From assembly GCF_002355535.1 (NCBI RefSeq), contig NZ_AP017457.1:434001-498000 (forward strand): a DNA stretch of 64,000 nucleotides, written 5' to 3'. Both the position numbers and the translations under genes were made by a program. This document shows, piece by piece, positions 1 to 8,716 of this stretch. Under the pieces are notes generated by a model. The model was not told the DNA's origin, ran no database searches, and saw only the letters and a list, made by a program, of their open reading frames with translations. This DNA is from Aurantimicrobium minutum. Lineage in GTDB: Bacteria; Actinomycetota; Actinomycetes; Actinomycetales; Microbacteriaceae. Position 1 is the first letter of the stretch, and the number at the start of each line of letters is the position of its first letter.

Positions 1-1007
1 CTAAGCTGCAGGAGCTCATTTCAGGCCCACTCGACGGTTCACGTTTTCCTCATAGTGCTCCAGAGGTTGCTGGTATCGAGGTCTCTTGGATTGCTTCCAG
101 CGATGCTCGTGTGGGAGCTGCTGGTATGCCCGAGGACAAGGCTTCTGCCAACGCCTGGAAGGCTGCCGAAGAAGTTCTGCTCATCTCGGCCACCTCAGAA
201 GAACACAGTGAAATCACCATTACACGTGATGGCCTGGGAACAACACCTCGTGCAGCCCACATCCTGATCACTACAGCTCCTCATGCACAGGCAACCGTCA
301 TCCTGCAAAACTCAGGTGATGCTCGTCTAGTTGAAAACCTGGAAGTAGTGCTCGGTGCTGGTTCTCGTCTGAACCTCGTCTCCGTTCAGGAGTGGAACGA
401 TGACGCCTTGCACTTGGGTAGCCACTTTGCCTCTATTGGCAAAGATGCAGAGCTCAAGCACACACTTGTCTCCCTCAGCGGTGATGTCATTCGAGTCAAT
501 CCTTCCGCAATCTTGGCGGATTCTGGCTCTTCCGTTGTCCTCAACGGTGTCTACTTCGCTGATGCCGGACAGCACATTGAGCAGCAGGTTTATGTCAACC
601 ATGATGCGCCTCAGTCCAAGAGCCGTGTCAACTACAAGGGTGCGCTCCAGGGTAAGGGTGCTCGCACCGTGTGGATTGGTGACGTGCTCATTGGTAACAA
701 GGCTGTAGGAACTGACTCTTACGAGCAAAACCGCAACTTGGTTCTGACCGAAGGGACCCGTGCGGATTCGATCCCTAACCTCGAAATCGAAACCGGCGAC
801 ATTGCTGGCGCCGGTCACGCTTCTGCTACTGGACGTTTCGACGACGAACAGCTTTTCTACCTCCAAGCTCGTGGAATTAGCGAAGCAGATGCCCGCCGCC
901 TGGTGGTTCGTGGATTCTTGAACGAAATAGTTCAACAGCTCGAGGTCCCTGCTTTGGAAGAACGCATTGAGGAATACCTCAATAACAAGCTGGAGGCTGG
1001 TGTTTAG
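1..1007 (+). CDS. sufD: Fe-S cluster assembly protein SufD (5' end outside the window)
   Basis: The frame is open from base 3 to a TAG at 1005-1007, so 334 C-terminal residues are visible and the start lies upstream. The SufBCD scaffold builds Fe-S clusters in the cytosol. The visible part is the SufB/SufD beta-helix core followed by the helical C-terminal domain, with the family block SIPNLEIETGD, then GHASATGRFDDEQLFYLQ and a final R-G-F-L helix. The cysteine that SufB carries in this block is absent and the histidine (GHA) is kept, which fits SufD rather than SufB. The gene ends 2 bases before the Rieske gene, so they are probably translated together. sufB is expected just upstream of the window. 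Confidence 0.93.
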   Translation, partial: KLQELISGPLDGSRFPHSAPEVAGIEVSWIASSDARVGAAGMPEDKASANAWKAAEEVLLISATSEEHSEITITRDGLGTTPRAAHILITTAPHAQATVILQNSGDARLVENLEVVLGAGSRLNLVSVQEWNDDALHLGSHFASIGKDAELKHTLVSLSGDVIRVNPSAILADSGSSVVLNGVYFADAGQHIEQQVYVNHDAPQSKSRVNYKGALQGKGARTVWIGDVLIGNKAVGTDSYEQNRNLVLTEGTRADSIPNLEIETGDIAGAGHASATGRFDDEQLFYLQARGISEADARRLVVRGFLNEIVQQLEVPALEERIEEYLNNKLEAGV

Positions 1008-1009
1008 CG

Positions 1010-1336
1010 ATGGCTGCTGAGAAAGTTTGTGCCGTATCTGATCTTGTCCAAGATCAGGCAAAGCGCGTTGTCGCCGGGGGAATCCCAATTGCACTGGTCT
1101 TGGATTCTGCTGGAGATATTCACGCTATAGGTGATACCTGCACTCACGGAGACATTTCCTTGGCTGAAGGCTTCGTCGAGGACAACACGTTGGAATGTTG
1201 GGCTCACGGCTCCAAGTTTGAACTCACCACCGGCAAGCCTCTTACGTTGCCTGCCTACGAACCTGTCCCAGTTTTTGTCGTTGAAGTTATCGACGGCGAA
1301 GTATTTATTGACCCCACCGTTACGAAAGAGATCTAA
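1010..1336 (+). CDS. Rieske [2Fe-2S] ferredoxin of the suf cluster
   Basis: A small protein of 108 residues with both Rieske motifs: C44-T-H46 and C63-W-A-H66. These ligate a [2Fe-2S] cluster through two Cys and two His. It has no membrane segment or signal peptide, so it is a soluble ferredoxin rather than a cytochrome bc subunit, and resembles dioxygenase-type ferredoxins. It lies between sufD (2-base gap) and sufC (3-base gap), an arrangement common in actinobacterial suf operons. It may supply electrons to cluster assembly; that role is inferred from position only. Confidence 0.9.
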   Translation: MAAEKVCAVSDLVQDQAKRVVAGGIPIALVLDSAGDIHAIGDTCTHGDISLAEGFVEDNTLECWAHGSKFELTTGKPLTLPAYEPVPVFVVEVIDGEVFIDPTVTKEI

Positions 1337-1339
1337 GTC

Positions 1340-2095
1340 ATGTCAACTCTGAAGATCACCGACCTGCACGTCAGCGTGGAGACCGAACAGGGCACCAAGC
1401 AGATTTTGCGCGGCGTCAACTTAGAGATCAATTCTGGTGAAACCCACGCCATCATGGGTCCAAACGGTTCGGGCAAATCCACTCTTGCCTACACAATTGC
1501 TGGACACCCTAAGTACACCGTGGACAGTGGATCGATCACCCTCGACGGTGAAGACGTTCTCGAGATGAGCGTTGATGAGCGTGCAAAGGCGGGTCTCTTC
1601 CTGGCAATGCAATACCCCGTCGAGATTCCAGGCGTCACCGTCACCAACTTCCTACGTACGGCAAAAACCGCTATTGATGGTGAAACACCTGCTCTGCGCA
1701 CCTGGATTAAGGACGTCCGTGAAGCTATGGCAAACCTTCGCATGGATGCAAGTTTCTCTGAGCGCAACGTCAACGAAGGATTCTCTGGAGGAGAAAAGAA
1801 GCGCCACGAAATTCTTCAGCTTGAACTCCTTAAGCCAAAGTTTGCTGTGTTGGATGAGACAGACTCAGGTCTTGACGTTGACGCATTGAAGATCGTTTCT
1901 GAAGGAGTAAACCGCGCCAAGGAAAACAACAACCTCGGTGTTCTCCTCATTACGCACTACACCCGCATTCTTCGCTACATCAAGCCACAGTTTGTCCACG
2001 TTTTTGTCAACGGTAAGGTTGCCGAAGAAGGTGGCCCTGAGCTGGCAGAACGCCTCGAGAACGAGGGCTACGACCGCTACCTCGAGATTGCGTAA
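1340..2095 (+). CDS. sufC: Fe-S cluster assembly ATPase SufC
   Basis: An ABC-type ATPase of 251 residues, the usual SufC length, without membrane segments. The Walker A motif GPNGSGKST lies at 40-48, the ABC signature FSGGEKKRHE at 148-157 (the EKKR form is typical of SufC) and the Walker B region around LDETDSGLD at 171-179. SufC drives conformational changes of the SufBD scaffold. It sits inside the suf operon, 3 bases after the Rieske gene and 2 bases before the SufT-like gene. Confidence 0.96.
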   Translation: MSTLKITDLHVSVETEQGTKQILRGVNLEINSGETHAIMGPNGSGKSTLAYTIAGHPKYTVDSGSITLDGEDVLEMSVDERAKAGLFLAMQYPVEIPGVTVTNFLRTAKTAIDGETPALRTWIKDVREAMANLRMDASFSERNVNEGFSGGEKKRHEILQLELLKPKFAVLDETDSGLDVDALKIVSEGVNRAKENNNLGVLLITHYTRILRYIKPQFVHVFVNGKVAEEGGPELAERLENEGYDRYLEIA

Positions 2096-2097
2096 CA

Positions 2098-2427
2098 ATG
2101 TCCTCTGAACTCTCCGATGAGCGCTATAACCAATGCATTGACGCGCTCAAAGAGGTCATGGACCCTGAACTGGGTATCAACATCGTTGACCTGGGCTTGA
2201 TTTATGATCTCAAGTGGGATGACGAAAACGATGCACTAATCATTCACATGACTCTCACCAGTGCAGGATGCCCTCTGACTGATGTCATTGAAGAGCAAAC
2301 GGCTGAAGCACTCGATGGTGTTGTTGAGGCGTTTCGCATCAACTGGGTGTGGATGCCACCATGGGGTCCAGAGAAGATTACTGATGATGGTCGCGACATG
2401 ATGCGCGCATTGGGTTTCTCTATCTAG
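2098..2427 (+). CDS. SufT-like metal-sulfur cluster assembly factor (MIP18/DUF59)
   Basis: A protein of 109 residues of the MIP18/DUF59 family. It has the N-terminal block VMDPELGINIVDLGLIYD (residues 20-37) and the conserved TSAGCPL loop with Cys58, followed by a W-x-PPWGP segment. Relatives act as auxiliary factors that help load Fe-S clusters on clients. It is the last gene of the visible suf operon, starting 2 bases after sufC. The cysteine desulfurase SufS and the carrier SufU often sit at this point in actinobacteria but are not here, so they must be upstream or elsewhere. Confidence 0.88.
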   Translation: MSSELSDERYNQCIDALKEVMDPELGINIVDLGLIYDLKWDDENDALIIHMTLTSAGCPLTDVIEEQTAEALDGVVEAFRINWVWMPPWGPEKITDDGRDMMRALGFSI

Positions 2428-2493
2428 ACTTCCCTGCTCTATTGCGTCGTAACATTTCTGGGAAGAAATTTTCCACAAGTAATAAAGCCGGCG

Positions 2494-2499
2494 TAGCCT
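2494..2499 (+). promoter_or_regulatory. -10 element for leaderless metB mRNA
   Basis: TAGCCT ends 7 bases before the ATG at 2507 and no Shine-Dalgarno sequence precedes the ATG, so transcription probably starts at or next to the start codon. Confidence 0.5.
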
Positions 2500-2506
2500 A
2501 AGAAAC

Positions 2507-3658
2507 ATGGCACAGGGTTTTAACACCAGATCGATTCACGCAGGACAAACTTCCGACCCCACCACTGGGGCAGTTGTTCCTCCGATTTATTTGTCTTCCA
2601 CCTTTGAACAGGACGTTCCTGGAACTCCTCTGAACGGTTTTGAATATTCACGCTGTGATAACCCCACGCGCACAGCGCTGCAGCACAATCTTGCCTCGCT
2701 GGAAGGCGGATTGCTTGCCTATTCCTTTGCCAGCGGAATGGCAGCAGAAGATGCCTTCTTCAGATCAGTTCTCAAGCCTGGAGACCACATTGTCTTAGGC
2801 AATGATGCTTACGGTGGTTCCTATCGTACGATTGCGCAGGTGTATGGGCCTCTCGGCATTGGCCATTCAACTATCGATTTTGCTGACCTTGCCAAGGTTG
2901 AAGAGCTCATTGCGTCCACGAAACCCAAAGTTGTGCGGATTGAGACGCCCACTAACCCACTGATGAGCATCGTTGATATTGAGGCTGTTGCCGCAATTTC
3001 TCATCGTCATGGTGCACTTGTACTTGTCGATAACACGTTTGCCACTCCAGCTCTGCAGCGTCCATTTGAACTCGGTGCTGATGTCGTGTTGCATTCGACC
3101 ACCAAGTATCTCGGCGGCCACAGCGATGTTGTTGGTGGCGCCATCGTTCTCAAAGATGCAGATCTTGCTGAGAAAGTAGCCCAGATTCAAAACTGGATGG
3201 GAGCTATCTCATCACCTTTTGACGCCTATCTGACAATACGTGGCATCAAAACCCTCGGCATCCGCATGGAGCGCCACTCAGAGAATGCACTCGCCTTGGC
3301 TCAACGGTTTGAAGGCCATGCTGCTGTTGAACGCATTCTCTATCCAGGTTTGACCTCTCACCCAGGGCACGAGATAGCGGCTCGGCAAATGTCTGCATTT
3401 GGCGGCATGATGTCGATCCAGCTTGCCGGGGGTGAAGCAGCCGCCACAACACTGCTCACTAGGACCAAACTCTTCACTCTTGCTCCATCACTCGGAGGAG
3501 TGGAATCTCTGATTGAACACCCTGGGCTGATGACACATCACTCCGTTGAAGGAACTGCACTCGAGGTCCCAGCGAACCTCGTTCGCATCAGTGTAGGCAT
3601 CGAAGACATCGATGATCTCATCGAAGACCTTGCGCAAGCATTAGATTCTCTGCTGTAA
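2507..3658 (+). CDS. metB: Cystathionine gamma-synthase (PLP-dependent)
   Basis: A PLP enzyme of the Cys/Met metabolism family, 383 residues. It joins an activated homoserine ester with cysteine to give cystathionine, the entry to methionine synthesis. The PLP lysine is K200 in the block [16 protein letters not shown]. The N-terminal YSRCDNPTR motif, D175 in VDNTF and the C-terminal [12 protein letters not shown] and HHSVEG blocks are all in place. Family members with lyase activity (cystathionine gamma-lyase) are very similar, so the reaction direction is not fully fixed by sequence. It is transcribed alone from a probable leaderless promoter and ends before a structured region and a shared terminator. 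Confidence 0.9.
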   Translation: MAQGFNTRSIHAGQTSDPTTGAVVPPIYLSSTFEQDVPGTPLNGFEYSRCDNPTRTALQHNLASLEGGLLAYSFASGMAAEDAFFRSVLKPGDHIVLGNDAYGGSYRTIAQVYGPLGIGHSTIDFADLAKVEELIASTKPKVVRIETPTNPLMSIVDIEAVAAISHRHGALVLVDNTFATPALQRPFELGADVVLHSTTKYLGGHSDVVGGAIVLKDADLAEKVAQIQNWMGAISSPFDAYLTIRGIKTLGIRMERHSENALALAQRFEGHAAVERILYPGLTSHPGHEIAARQMSAFGGMMSIQLAGGEAAATTLLTRTKLFTLAPSLGGVESLIEHPGLMTHHSVEGTALEVPANLVRISVGIEDIDDLIEDLAQALDSLL

Positions 3659-3684
3659 TCATCTGGCGTACCCGCGCACAGGCT

Positions 3685-3729
3685 TACAGGTTGATGTGTT
3701 CGTCGCACCCCTGCGACATTTCACCTGTA
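3685..3729 (+). repeat. Two nested inverted repeats after metB
   Basis: An outer pair TACAGGT/ACCTGTA (3685-3691 and 3723-3729) encloses an inner pair GTCGCA/TGCGAC (3702-3707 and 3712-3717) with a CCCC loop. It lies between the metB stop and the rho-independent terminator and could fold as a 3' UTR hairpin. Function unknown. Confidence 0.4.
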
Positions 3730-3737
3730 TTTAAAAG

Positions 3738-3768
3738 CGAAGGCCCCCGACAATGTCGGGGGCCTTCG
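3738..3768. terminator. Bidirectional terminator between metB and bioY
   Basis: Perfect 14-base-pair stem, CGAAGGCCCCCGAC paired with GTCGGGGGCCTTCG, with a 3-base AAT loop. It is flanked by TT on one side and by a TTTTA run when read on the minus strand, so it can serve both convergent genes. Confidence 0.85.
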
Positions 3769-3781
3769 TTGTGTAAATCGA

Positions 3782-4384
3782 TTACTTGGCGCGGTTGACG
3801 AGCTTCCAAGCGAACGGAAGAAGTCCACCAGCGATCAAAGCCTTGAGGATGTCTCCAGGAATGAAGGGGTAGAGACCTGCCTGCAACGTTGCGGAAAGGT
3901 CGTTGGGGTATCCCAGCTGACCGAGGGCAACTGAAAGCCAGGGGAGACCAACTGCGTAGATCACAACCGTTCCGGCCAGGAATGCACCGATGGTGCCAAG
4001 AACCTTGCGATCCCATTCGCGCTGTGCCAACCAGCCAACGAGCGCAGCAGCAAGGACAAAGCCGATCATGTAACCGCCGGTGGGGCCAAGAACCTTAGCC
4101 AGGCCTGCGCCACCCTCTGCGAAGACAGGAAGACCTGCAACGCCGAGGCCGATGTAGAGAAGCATGGAAAGTGCGCCACGTAATGAGCCGAGAGTTGCGC
4201 CGACGAACAACACAGCAAAAGTCTGTCCGGTGATGGGAACAGGCCACATCGGGATAACAATCTGTGCGGCACCAGCAGTCAGTGCGGCTCCTGCAGCAAT
4301 GAAAGCGATGTCGGTTGCGATGCTGCGCGCACCAAGGCGGTCAGCGAGAACAGGGCGTGAAGCAGCAAGAGTGATGTTCGACAT
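3782..4384 (-). CDS. bioY: Biotin transporter BioY (ECF S component)
   Basis: A hydrophobic protein of 200 residues with about six membrane segments. It carries the BioY blocks VPITGQTFAVLFVGATLG and GPTGGYMIGF and a C-terminal FIPGDILKALIAG, which form the biotin site of the substrate-capture subunit of an energy-coupling-factor transporter. No ECF ATPase or EcfT gene is next to it, so it either works alone or uses a shared energising module. It is the only gene in its transcription unit and diverges from the ABC-F gene with 67 bases between them. No biotin biosynthesis gene is in the window, which would fit biotin uptake from the environment (inference). Confidence 0.93.
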   Translation of the reverse strand: MSNITLAASRPVLADRLGARSIATDIAFIAAGAALTAGAAQIVIPMWPVPITGQTFAVLFVGATLGSLRGALSMLLYIGLGVAGLPVFAEGGAGLAKVLGPTGGYMIGFVLAAALVGWLAQREWDRKVLGTIGAFLAGTVVIYAVGLPWLSVALGQLGYPNDLSATLQAGLYPFIPGDILKALIAGGLLPFAWKLVNRAK

Positions 4385-4390
4385 AGAAAT

Positions 4391-4396
4391 ATACTA
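4391..4396 (-). promoter_or_regulatory. -10 element for leaderless bioY mRNA
   Basis: On the minus strand TAGTAT ends 6 bases before the bioY ATG and no Shine-Dalgarno sequence is present. Confidence 0.45.
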
Positions 4397-4451
4397 GGGG
4401 AGTAGAAGCCACTTGGCTTAGATAGAAGTAACAAAGAATCGGGAAAAGCCT

Positions 4452-6050
4452 GTGCTCAACGTCCAAGACCTTGAGCTGCGCGTAGGTGCCCGAGTGCTCA
4501 TGTCGGAAGTTTCCTTCCGCGTCTCCAATGGAGACAAGATTGGTTTAGTCGGCCGTAACGGTGCTGGTAAAACCACTTTGACGAAAACACTCGCTGGCGA
4601 CTTGCAACCAGCTGAGGGAACCATCGAGATTTCAGGTGAGATTGGTTATCTCCCTCAGGACCCTCGCTCCGGCGATCCTGAAGAGCTAGCCCGAACCCGT
4701 ATTCTCAATGCCCGCGGTTTGGGCTCTTTGGTCCAGGGCATGGCTGAGAACAGTCTCCTGATGGGCGACTCCAACGAAAAAGTTGCCGCGGACGCTATGC
4801 GCAAATACGGCGAATTAGCTGACCGTTTTGATGCCTTGGGTGGCTATGCGGCTGAGGCTGAGGCCGCTTCGATTGCCTCCAACCTGCAATTGCCTGACCG
4901 CATTCTCGATCAACCTCTCAAGACTCTGTCGGGTGGTCAACGCAGACGCATTGAACTGGCACGAATTTTGTTCTCCGGTGCAGACACGATGCTCTTGGAT
5001 GAGCCCACCAACCACTTGGATGCTGATTCAGTCGTCTGGCTTCGAGAATTTCTCAAGGGATATCAGGGTGGACTCATAATCATCAGCCACGATGTGGAGC
5101 TGGTGGGCGAAACAGTCAATCGAGTGTTCTATCTCGATGCCAATCGCCAGGTCATCGACATTTACAACATGAACTGGAAGAACTACCAAAAGCAGCGTGA
5201 GCAAGACGAGCAACGCCGTAAGCGAGAGCGTGCCAACGCAGAACAAAAAGCTTCTACATTGCAAGCACAAGCAGCAAAGATGGGTGCGCGAGCCTCGGGA
5301 GCAGTAGCGGCGAAGCAAATGGCTCGTCGAGCTGAAACCCTCCTCGCAGGATTGGATGAGGTTCGTCAAAGCGACAAGGTTGCTAAATTACGTTTCCCCG
5401 ACCCAGCGCCATGTGGCAAGACCCCACTTATGGCGGAAGACCTTTCGAGGTCCTATGGATCCTTAGAAATCTTCACCGCAGTGGATCTAGCAATTGACCG
5501 CGGATCTCGTGTGGTGATCCTCGGTTTCAACGGTGCAGGAAAAACTACACTGCTACGCATCCTGGCCGGGGTGGATAAACCTGACACCGGGCACGTCATT
5601 GAAGGTCATGGGCTCAAGGTCGGCTACTACGCCCAGGAGCACGAAACTCTCCGTGTTCAAGACTCAGTCCTGCAAAACATGGTTTCTGCCGCTTCTCACA
5701 TGACTGAAACCGAATGCCGGAAGGTGCTGGGTTCCTTCCTGTTCACTGGCGATGATGTTCTCAAACCAGCCGGTGTTCTCTCCGGTGGAGAGAAGACTCG
5801 CTTGGCTCTGGCCATGCTTGTTGTCTCCAGTGCAAATGTTTTGCTCTTGGATGAGCCCACCAACAACCTGGACCCCGTCTCTCGTGAAGAAATCTTGGGA
5901 GCATTAGCCACCTATAAAGGCTCTGTCGTGTTGGTTTCTCACGACCCTGGTGCCGTTGAAGCCTTGAATCCAGAACGTGTGTTGATCCTCCCAGACGGCA
6001 TCGAAGACCACTGGAACAAGGAATACGCAGACCTCGTGGAGCTGGCCTAA
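4452..6050 (+). CDS. ABC-F family ATP-binding protein
   Basis: A duplicated ABC ATPase of 532 residues with no membrane segment, typical of ABC-F proteins that act on the ribosome. The first domain has Walker A GRNGAGKTT near residue 35, signature LSGGQRRRIELAR and Walker B LLDEPTNHLD. A charged linker rich in E, R, K and Q near 240-300 matches the P-site tRNA-interaction motif region. The second domain has GFNGAGKTT, LSGGEKTRLALA and LLLDEPTNNLD. The start is a GTG with a weak GGGAAAAG upstream. Which subfamily it belongs to (EttA-like translation factor or antibiotic-resistance type) cannot be decided by reading; the lack of an acquired context favours a housekeeping role. Confidence 0.9.
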   Translation: MLNVQDLELRVGARVLMSEVSFRVSNGDKIGLVGRNGAGKTTLTKTLAGDLQPAEGTIEISGEIGYLPQDPRSGDPEELARTRILNARGLGSLVQGMAENSLLMGDSNEKVAADAMRKYGELADRFDALGGYAAEAEAASIASNLQLPDRILDQPLKTLSGGQRRRIELARILFSGADTMLLDEPTNHLDADSVVWLREFLKGYQGGLIIISHDVELVGETVNRVFYLDANRQVIDIYNMNWKNYQKQREQDEQRRKRERANAEQKASTLQAQAAKMGARASGAVAAKQMARRAETLLAGLDEVRQSDKVAKLRFPDPAPCGKTPLMAEDLSRSYGSLEIFTAVDLAIDRGSRVVILGFNGAGKTTLLRILAGVDKPDTGHVIEGHGLKVGYYAQEHETLRVQDSVLQNMVSAASHMTETECRKVLGSFLFTGDDVLKPAGVLSGGEKTRLALAMLVVSSANVLLLDEPTNNLDPVSREEILGALATYKGSVVLVSHDPGAVEALNPERVLILPDGIEDHWNKEYADLVELA

Positions 6051-6112
6051 ATCCATTTACTCGTGAACTTTTGGTCCATCAGGAGTATCGTGGCCACAGT
6101 TCGGGGGTTTTC

Positions 6113-7216
6113 ATGAAACAGAAAAGAACACGGTTAGTACTCATCACGAGTGCACTGCTTTCTGCTGTGTTGTTGACATCCTGCAATAGCCAAACCCCAG
6201 AGGTTTCCCCCACATCTACTGATTCGTGTGAACGAGCCGTCACCGCAGGCCTAAGTGCCTATGAATTGTGGATTACCCAGGGGAACACAGGATCACTCCA
6301 AGACTTCTTCGACTCACTTGTTGGAGAAAAAGGTGAAGATGGCTATGTCGGGGCAGATGGTGTCAATGGCGAACCAGGAGCTCCGGGAAAGCCCGGAGCA
6401 AGTGCCTACCAACTGTGGCTTGATGCCGGTAATTCTGGAACTCCAGAAGATTTTTTGAATTCCATTGCCGGTGCTGATGGCCTCGATGGGCTCAATGGCC
6501 TCAGCGCCTATCAACTGTGGTTATCCCTAGGGAACTCGGGAACTACTCAAGACTTCCTTGATTCTTTAGTCGGGGCAACCGGACAGCAAGGAATTCCTGG
6601 GGTGTGTACCGCAGGAGATGTGGGTCCACAAGGGCCTGCCGGCCCAGTAGGACCATCAGGTTCGCCTGGTCCCACTGGAGCAACTGGCCCACAAGGTATT
6701 CAAGGAATACAGGGTATTCAGGGACCTATTGGCGTAAGCCCAGTGCTGTACTACGGATCTTTCTACGACACGACAGATCAGGCTAATAACCCTGTCAACA
6801 CGGTGCGCGCAATGCGGTTGAACAACGTCACCCCTGGAGTGGACGGAGTTATCGGAGATGGTGTTTCAGTCGTGAATGGTTCACGCATCACGATTGCTCA
6901 CACAGGGGTATACAACCTTCAATTTTCTGCACAGCTATACAACGGCTCTGGCGCTGCGACTGTTGATATTTGGTTGGCAAAAAATGGACAACCAGTTGCC
7001 CAGACAAATACTCAGGAGTACATCCCTGCCAATAACAGAGTTGTTGCCGCGTGGAACTTTGTTGTGGATGCAACTGCAGGGGATTACTACGAATTCATGT
7101 GGTACGCCGGTTCGGATGTCAACACTGTCATTAATTCTGTTGGACCTCGAACAGTTGGTTCCTACACAATCCCAGCCATTCCTGGTTTGATCGTCACCGT
7201 TACTCAAGCCCGCTAG
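6113..7216 (+). CDS. Collagen-like surface lipoprotein with SAY repeats
   Basis: A predicted lipoprotein of 367 residues. The ATG at 6113 is chosen because it follows GGGGG and begins a signal peptide (MKQKR, hydrophobic stretch) ending in a lipobox LLTSC; an upstream in-frame start at 6071 would bury this. After a short Pro/Thr linker come three copies of a 24-residue unit of the form SAYxLWLxxGNSGTxxDFLxSLxG. These alternate with Gly-X-Y stretches, including a longer collagen-like run (GPQGPAGPVGPSGSPGPTG). The last 150 residues form a beta-rich C-terminal domain (VRAMRLNNVTPG, then ITIAHTGVYNLQFSAQLYN) that looks like a C1q/TNF-like trimer head. The likely location is the outer face of the membrane. 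Its ligand is unknown. Confidence 0.75.
   Translation: MKQKRTRLVLITSALLSAVLLTSCNSQTPEVSPTSTDSCERAVTAGLSAYELWITQGNTGSLQDFFDSLVGEKGEDGYVGADGVNGEPGAPGKPGASAYQLWLDAGNSGTPEDFLNSIAGADGLDGLNGLSAYQLWLSLGNSGTTQDFLDSLVGATGQQGIPGVCTAGDVGPQGPAGPVGPSGSPGPTGATGPQGIQGIQGIQGPIGVSPVLYYGSFYDTTDQANNPVNTVRAMRLNNVTPGVDGVIGDGVSVVNGSRITIAHTGVYNLQFSAQLYNGSGAATVDIWLAKNGQPVAQTNTQEYIPANNRVVAAWNFVVDATAGDYYEFMWYAGSDVNTVINSVGPRTVGSYTIPAIPGLIVTVTQAR
6254..6325 (+). repeat. SAY repeat unit 1 of 3
   Basis: 72 bases encoding SAYELWITQGNTG and the following 11 residues. It shares the SAYxLW, GN(T/S)G and DFxxS positions with the units at 6401 and 6503. Confidence 0.8.
6401..6472 (+). repeat. SAY repeat unit 2 of 3
   Basis: 72 bases encoding SAYQLWLDAGNSG and the following 11 residues. 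It follows a short Gly-X-Y run. Confidence 0.8.
6503..6574 (+). repeat. SAY repeat unit 3 of 3
   Basis: 72 bases encoding SAYQLWLSLGNSG and the following 11 residues, immediately before the main collagen-like region. Confidence 0.8.
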
Positions 7217-7245
7217 AACTGAACTTTCTAGGGATCTTTCGAAGG

Positions 7246-7273
7246 GCCTGAAGACAGTTTGAATACTTCAGGC
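7246..7273 (+). repeat. Short inverted repeat after the collagen-like gene
   Basis: GCCTGAAG and CTTCAGGC pair across a 12-base loop. There is no T-run after it, so it is a weak terminator at best; it also lies just upstream of the next gene's -10 element. Confidence 0.3.
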
Positions 7274-7274
7274 G

Positions 7275-7280
7275 TAGCCT
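7275..7280 (+). promoter_or_regulatory. -10 element for the TRIC-type channel gene
   Basis: TAGCCT ends 6 bases before the GTG at 7287. This supports GTG 7287 as a leaderless start and is the reason for choosing it. Confidence 0.5.
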
Positions 7281-7286
7281 GTAGTT

Positions 7287-7994
7287 GTGTTGATAGCTGA
7301 GCCCCTAGATGTGCCCGGATGGGTGAATGCGCTCGCTATTGGCGTTGGTAGCCTTCAGGGCGCAATCTATGCCTCTGGTTTTCGCGATCGCAGGCTCGAC
7401 CTCTTCGGTATTGCCGTTATTGGTATCGCTACTGGGCTGGGTGGTGGATTCCTTCGAGATATCCTGCTCAACCGTTTGCCTATCGCACTCACTGAGAACT
7501 GGTACATCATTGTTGCTGTCGGTGCGGCGCTGTTGGGGATGTTGCTCGCACGACTGATCCGTCGAGTTGACTGGCTCATTACGGCGTTGGATGCCTTGGC
7601 ACTTGGTTTGTTTGGCGCATTGGGCACCACAGCTGCACTCGTGTCGGGACTGCCTTTCGTGCCAGCCCTGTTTGTAGGCGTCATTACCGCTGTCGGTGGT
7701 GGTTTCATCCGAGACCTGCTTCTAAACATGCCCATTTCTGTCATGCACGTGGGCTCGCTCTATGCCATTGCCGCAGCGGCGGGATCGATTGCTTTGCTCT
7801 TGTGTAACGAAGCAAACATCGGTTTAGAAGTGAGTGTTCCACTGAGTGTTGCCGTGACGACAATTCTGAGATTGCTCGCGGTGCGCTTTGGTTGGTCTTT
7901 GCCTGAACAGCGCATGTTGAAGTCTTTGCGCAACCCGAAGCTTGTTCGCCCCACCGACTTAACCGGCCCTATCGAAACTCCGCGAGATCTCTAA
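7287..7994 (+). CDS. TRIC-type (UPF0126) membrane channel protein
   Basis: A membrane protein of 235 residues with about seven hydrophobic segments and an internal duplication. [16 protein letters not shown] in the first half and [15 protein letters not shown] in the second match the two signature copies of the UPF0126/TRIC family. Characterised bacterial relatives are homotrimeric cation channels, and some members have been linked to glycine transport. The GTG start at 7287 is supported by a -10 element 6 bases upstream. The stop TAA overlaps the recO ATG by one base, so recO translation is coupled to it. Confidence 0.88.
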   Translation: MLIAEPLDVPGWVNALAIGVGSLQGAIYASGFRDRRLDLFGIAVIGIATGLGGGFLRDILLNRLPIALTENWYIIVAVGAALLGMLLARLIRRVDWLITALDALALGLFGALGTTAALVSGLPFVPALFVGVITAVGGGFIRDLLLNMPISVMHVGSLYAIAAAAGSIALLLCNEANIGLEVSVPLSVAVTTILRLLAVRFGWSLPEQRMLKSLRNPKLVRPTDLTGPIETPRDL

Positions 7995-8716
7995 TGCCGG
8001 TTTACCGCGACGAGGGCGTGGTGTTGCGCACACACAAACTCGGCGAAGCTGATCGAATAGTGACGCTGCTGACAAAAACGCATGGCAAAGTTCGTGCAGT
8101 GGCTAAAGGTGTTCGGAGAACTTCCTCCAAATTTGGTGCCCGCCTGGAGCCTTTTATGGTGGCGGATATCCAGTTTTATCAAGGTCGAAGCCTAGATACT
8201 ATTCAGCAGGCTGAAACATTAGCCTCCTACGGAGCAGATATCGTGGATGATTATGCTCGCTTTACGGCGGCCAATGTCATGGTCGAAACAGCGGACAAAG
8301 TTACTGAGCTTGAAAGCTCCTCACAGCAATATCTCTTGCTCATTGGGGCTTTGCGTTCCTTGTCTCGTCAAGAACACCCCACTGAATTGACCCTTGATTC
8401 GTATTTGTTGCGGGCACTGAGCATGGCAGGGTGGGCTCCCAGTTTCGATGGCTGTGCCAAGTGTGCTGCTGAAGGCCCTCATGAAAGTTTCATCGTTCAA
8501 CTCGGTGGCATGGTTTGCACGCAGTGTGCACCTCCCGGGTCTGCACACATCGTGCCGCAGGTAGTTCTTCTCCTCGATGCTCTCGTGCGTGGCGAGTGGG
8601 ACGTCGCCGAGGCAGTACCTGTTGAATACTGGAGTAAAGCCAGCGCCCTCGTTTCTGCCTATACCCAGTGGCACTTGGAGCGGACACTTCGATCTTTGGA
8701 GCATGTAGCACGATGA
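7994..8716 (+). CDS. recO: DNA repair protein RecO
   Basis: 240 residues, the usual RecO length. The N-terminal OB-fold begins [20 protein letters not shown] and continues with [13 protein letters not shown] zinc site is formed by two CxxC pairs, CAKC near 154 and CTQC near 176. RecO loads RecA at gaps together with RecF and RecR and anneals single strands. The start ATG overlaps the previous stop (TAATG) and the stop overlaps the uppS start (ATGA). The recO-uppS pair is conserved in actinobacteria. Confidence 0.95.
   Translation: MPVYRDEGVVLRTHKLGEADRIVTLLTKTHGKVRAVAKGVRRTSSKFGARLEPFMVADIQFYQGRSLDTIQQAETLASYGADIVDDYARFTAANVMVETADKVTELESSSQQYLLLIGALRSLSRQEHPTELTLDSYLLRALSMAGWAPSFDGCAKCAAEGPHESFIVQLGGMVCTQCAPPGSAHIVPQVVLLLDALVRGEWDVAEAVPVEYWSKASALVSAYTQWHLERTLRSLEHVAR

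Noticed and set aside
327-1094. Open frame of 255 codons on the minus strand inside sufD
   Set aside because: It lies opposite conserved SufD and Rieske codons and has no recognisable feature.
6071-6112. An earlier start for the collagen-like lipoprotein
   Set aside because: It would place 14 extra residues before the signal peptide and has no better ribosome site than the ATG at 6113.
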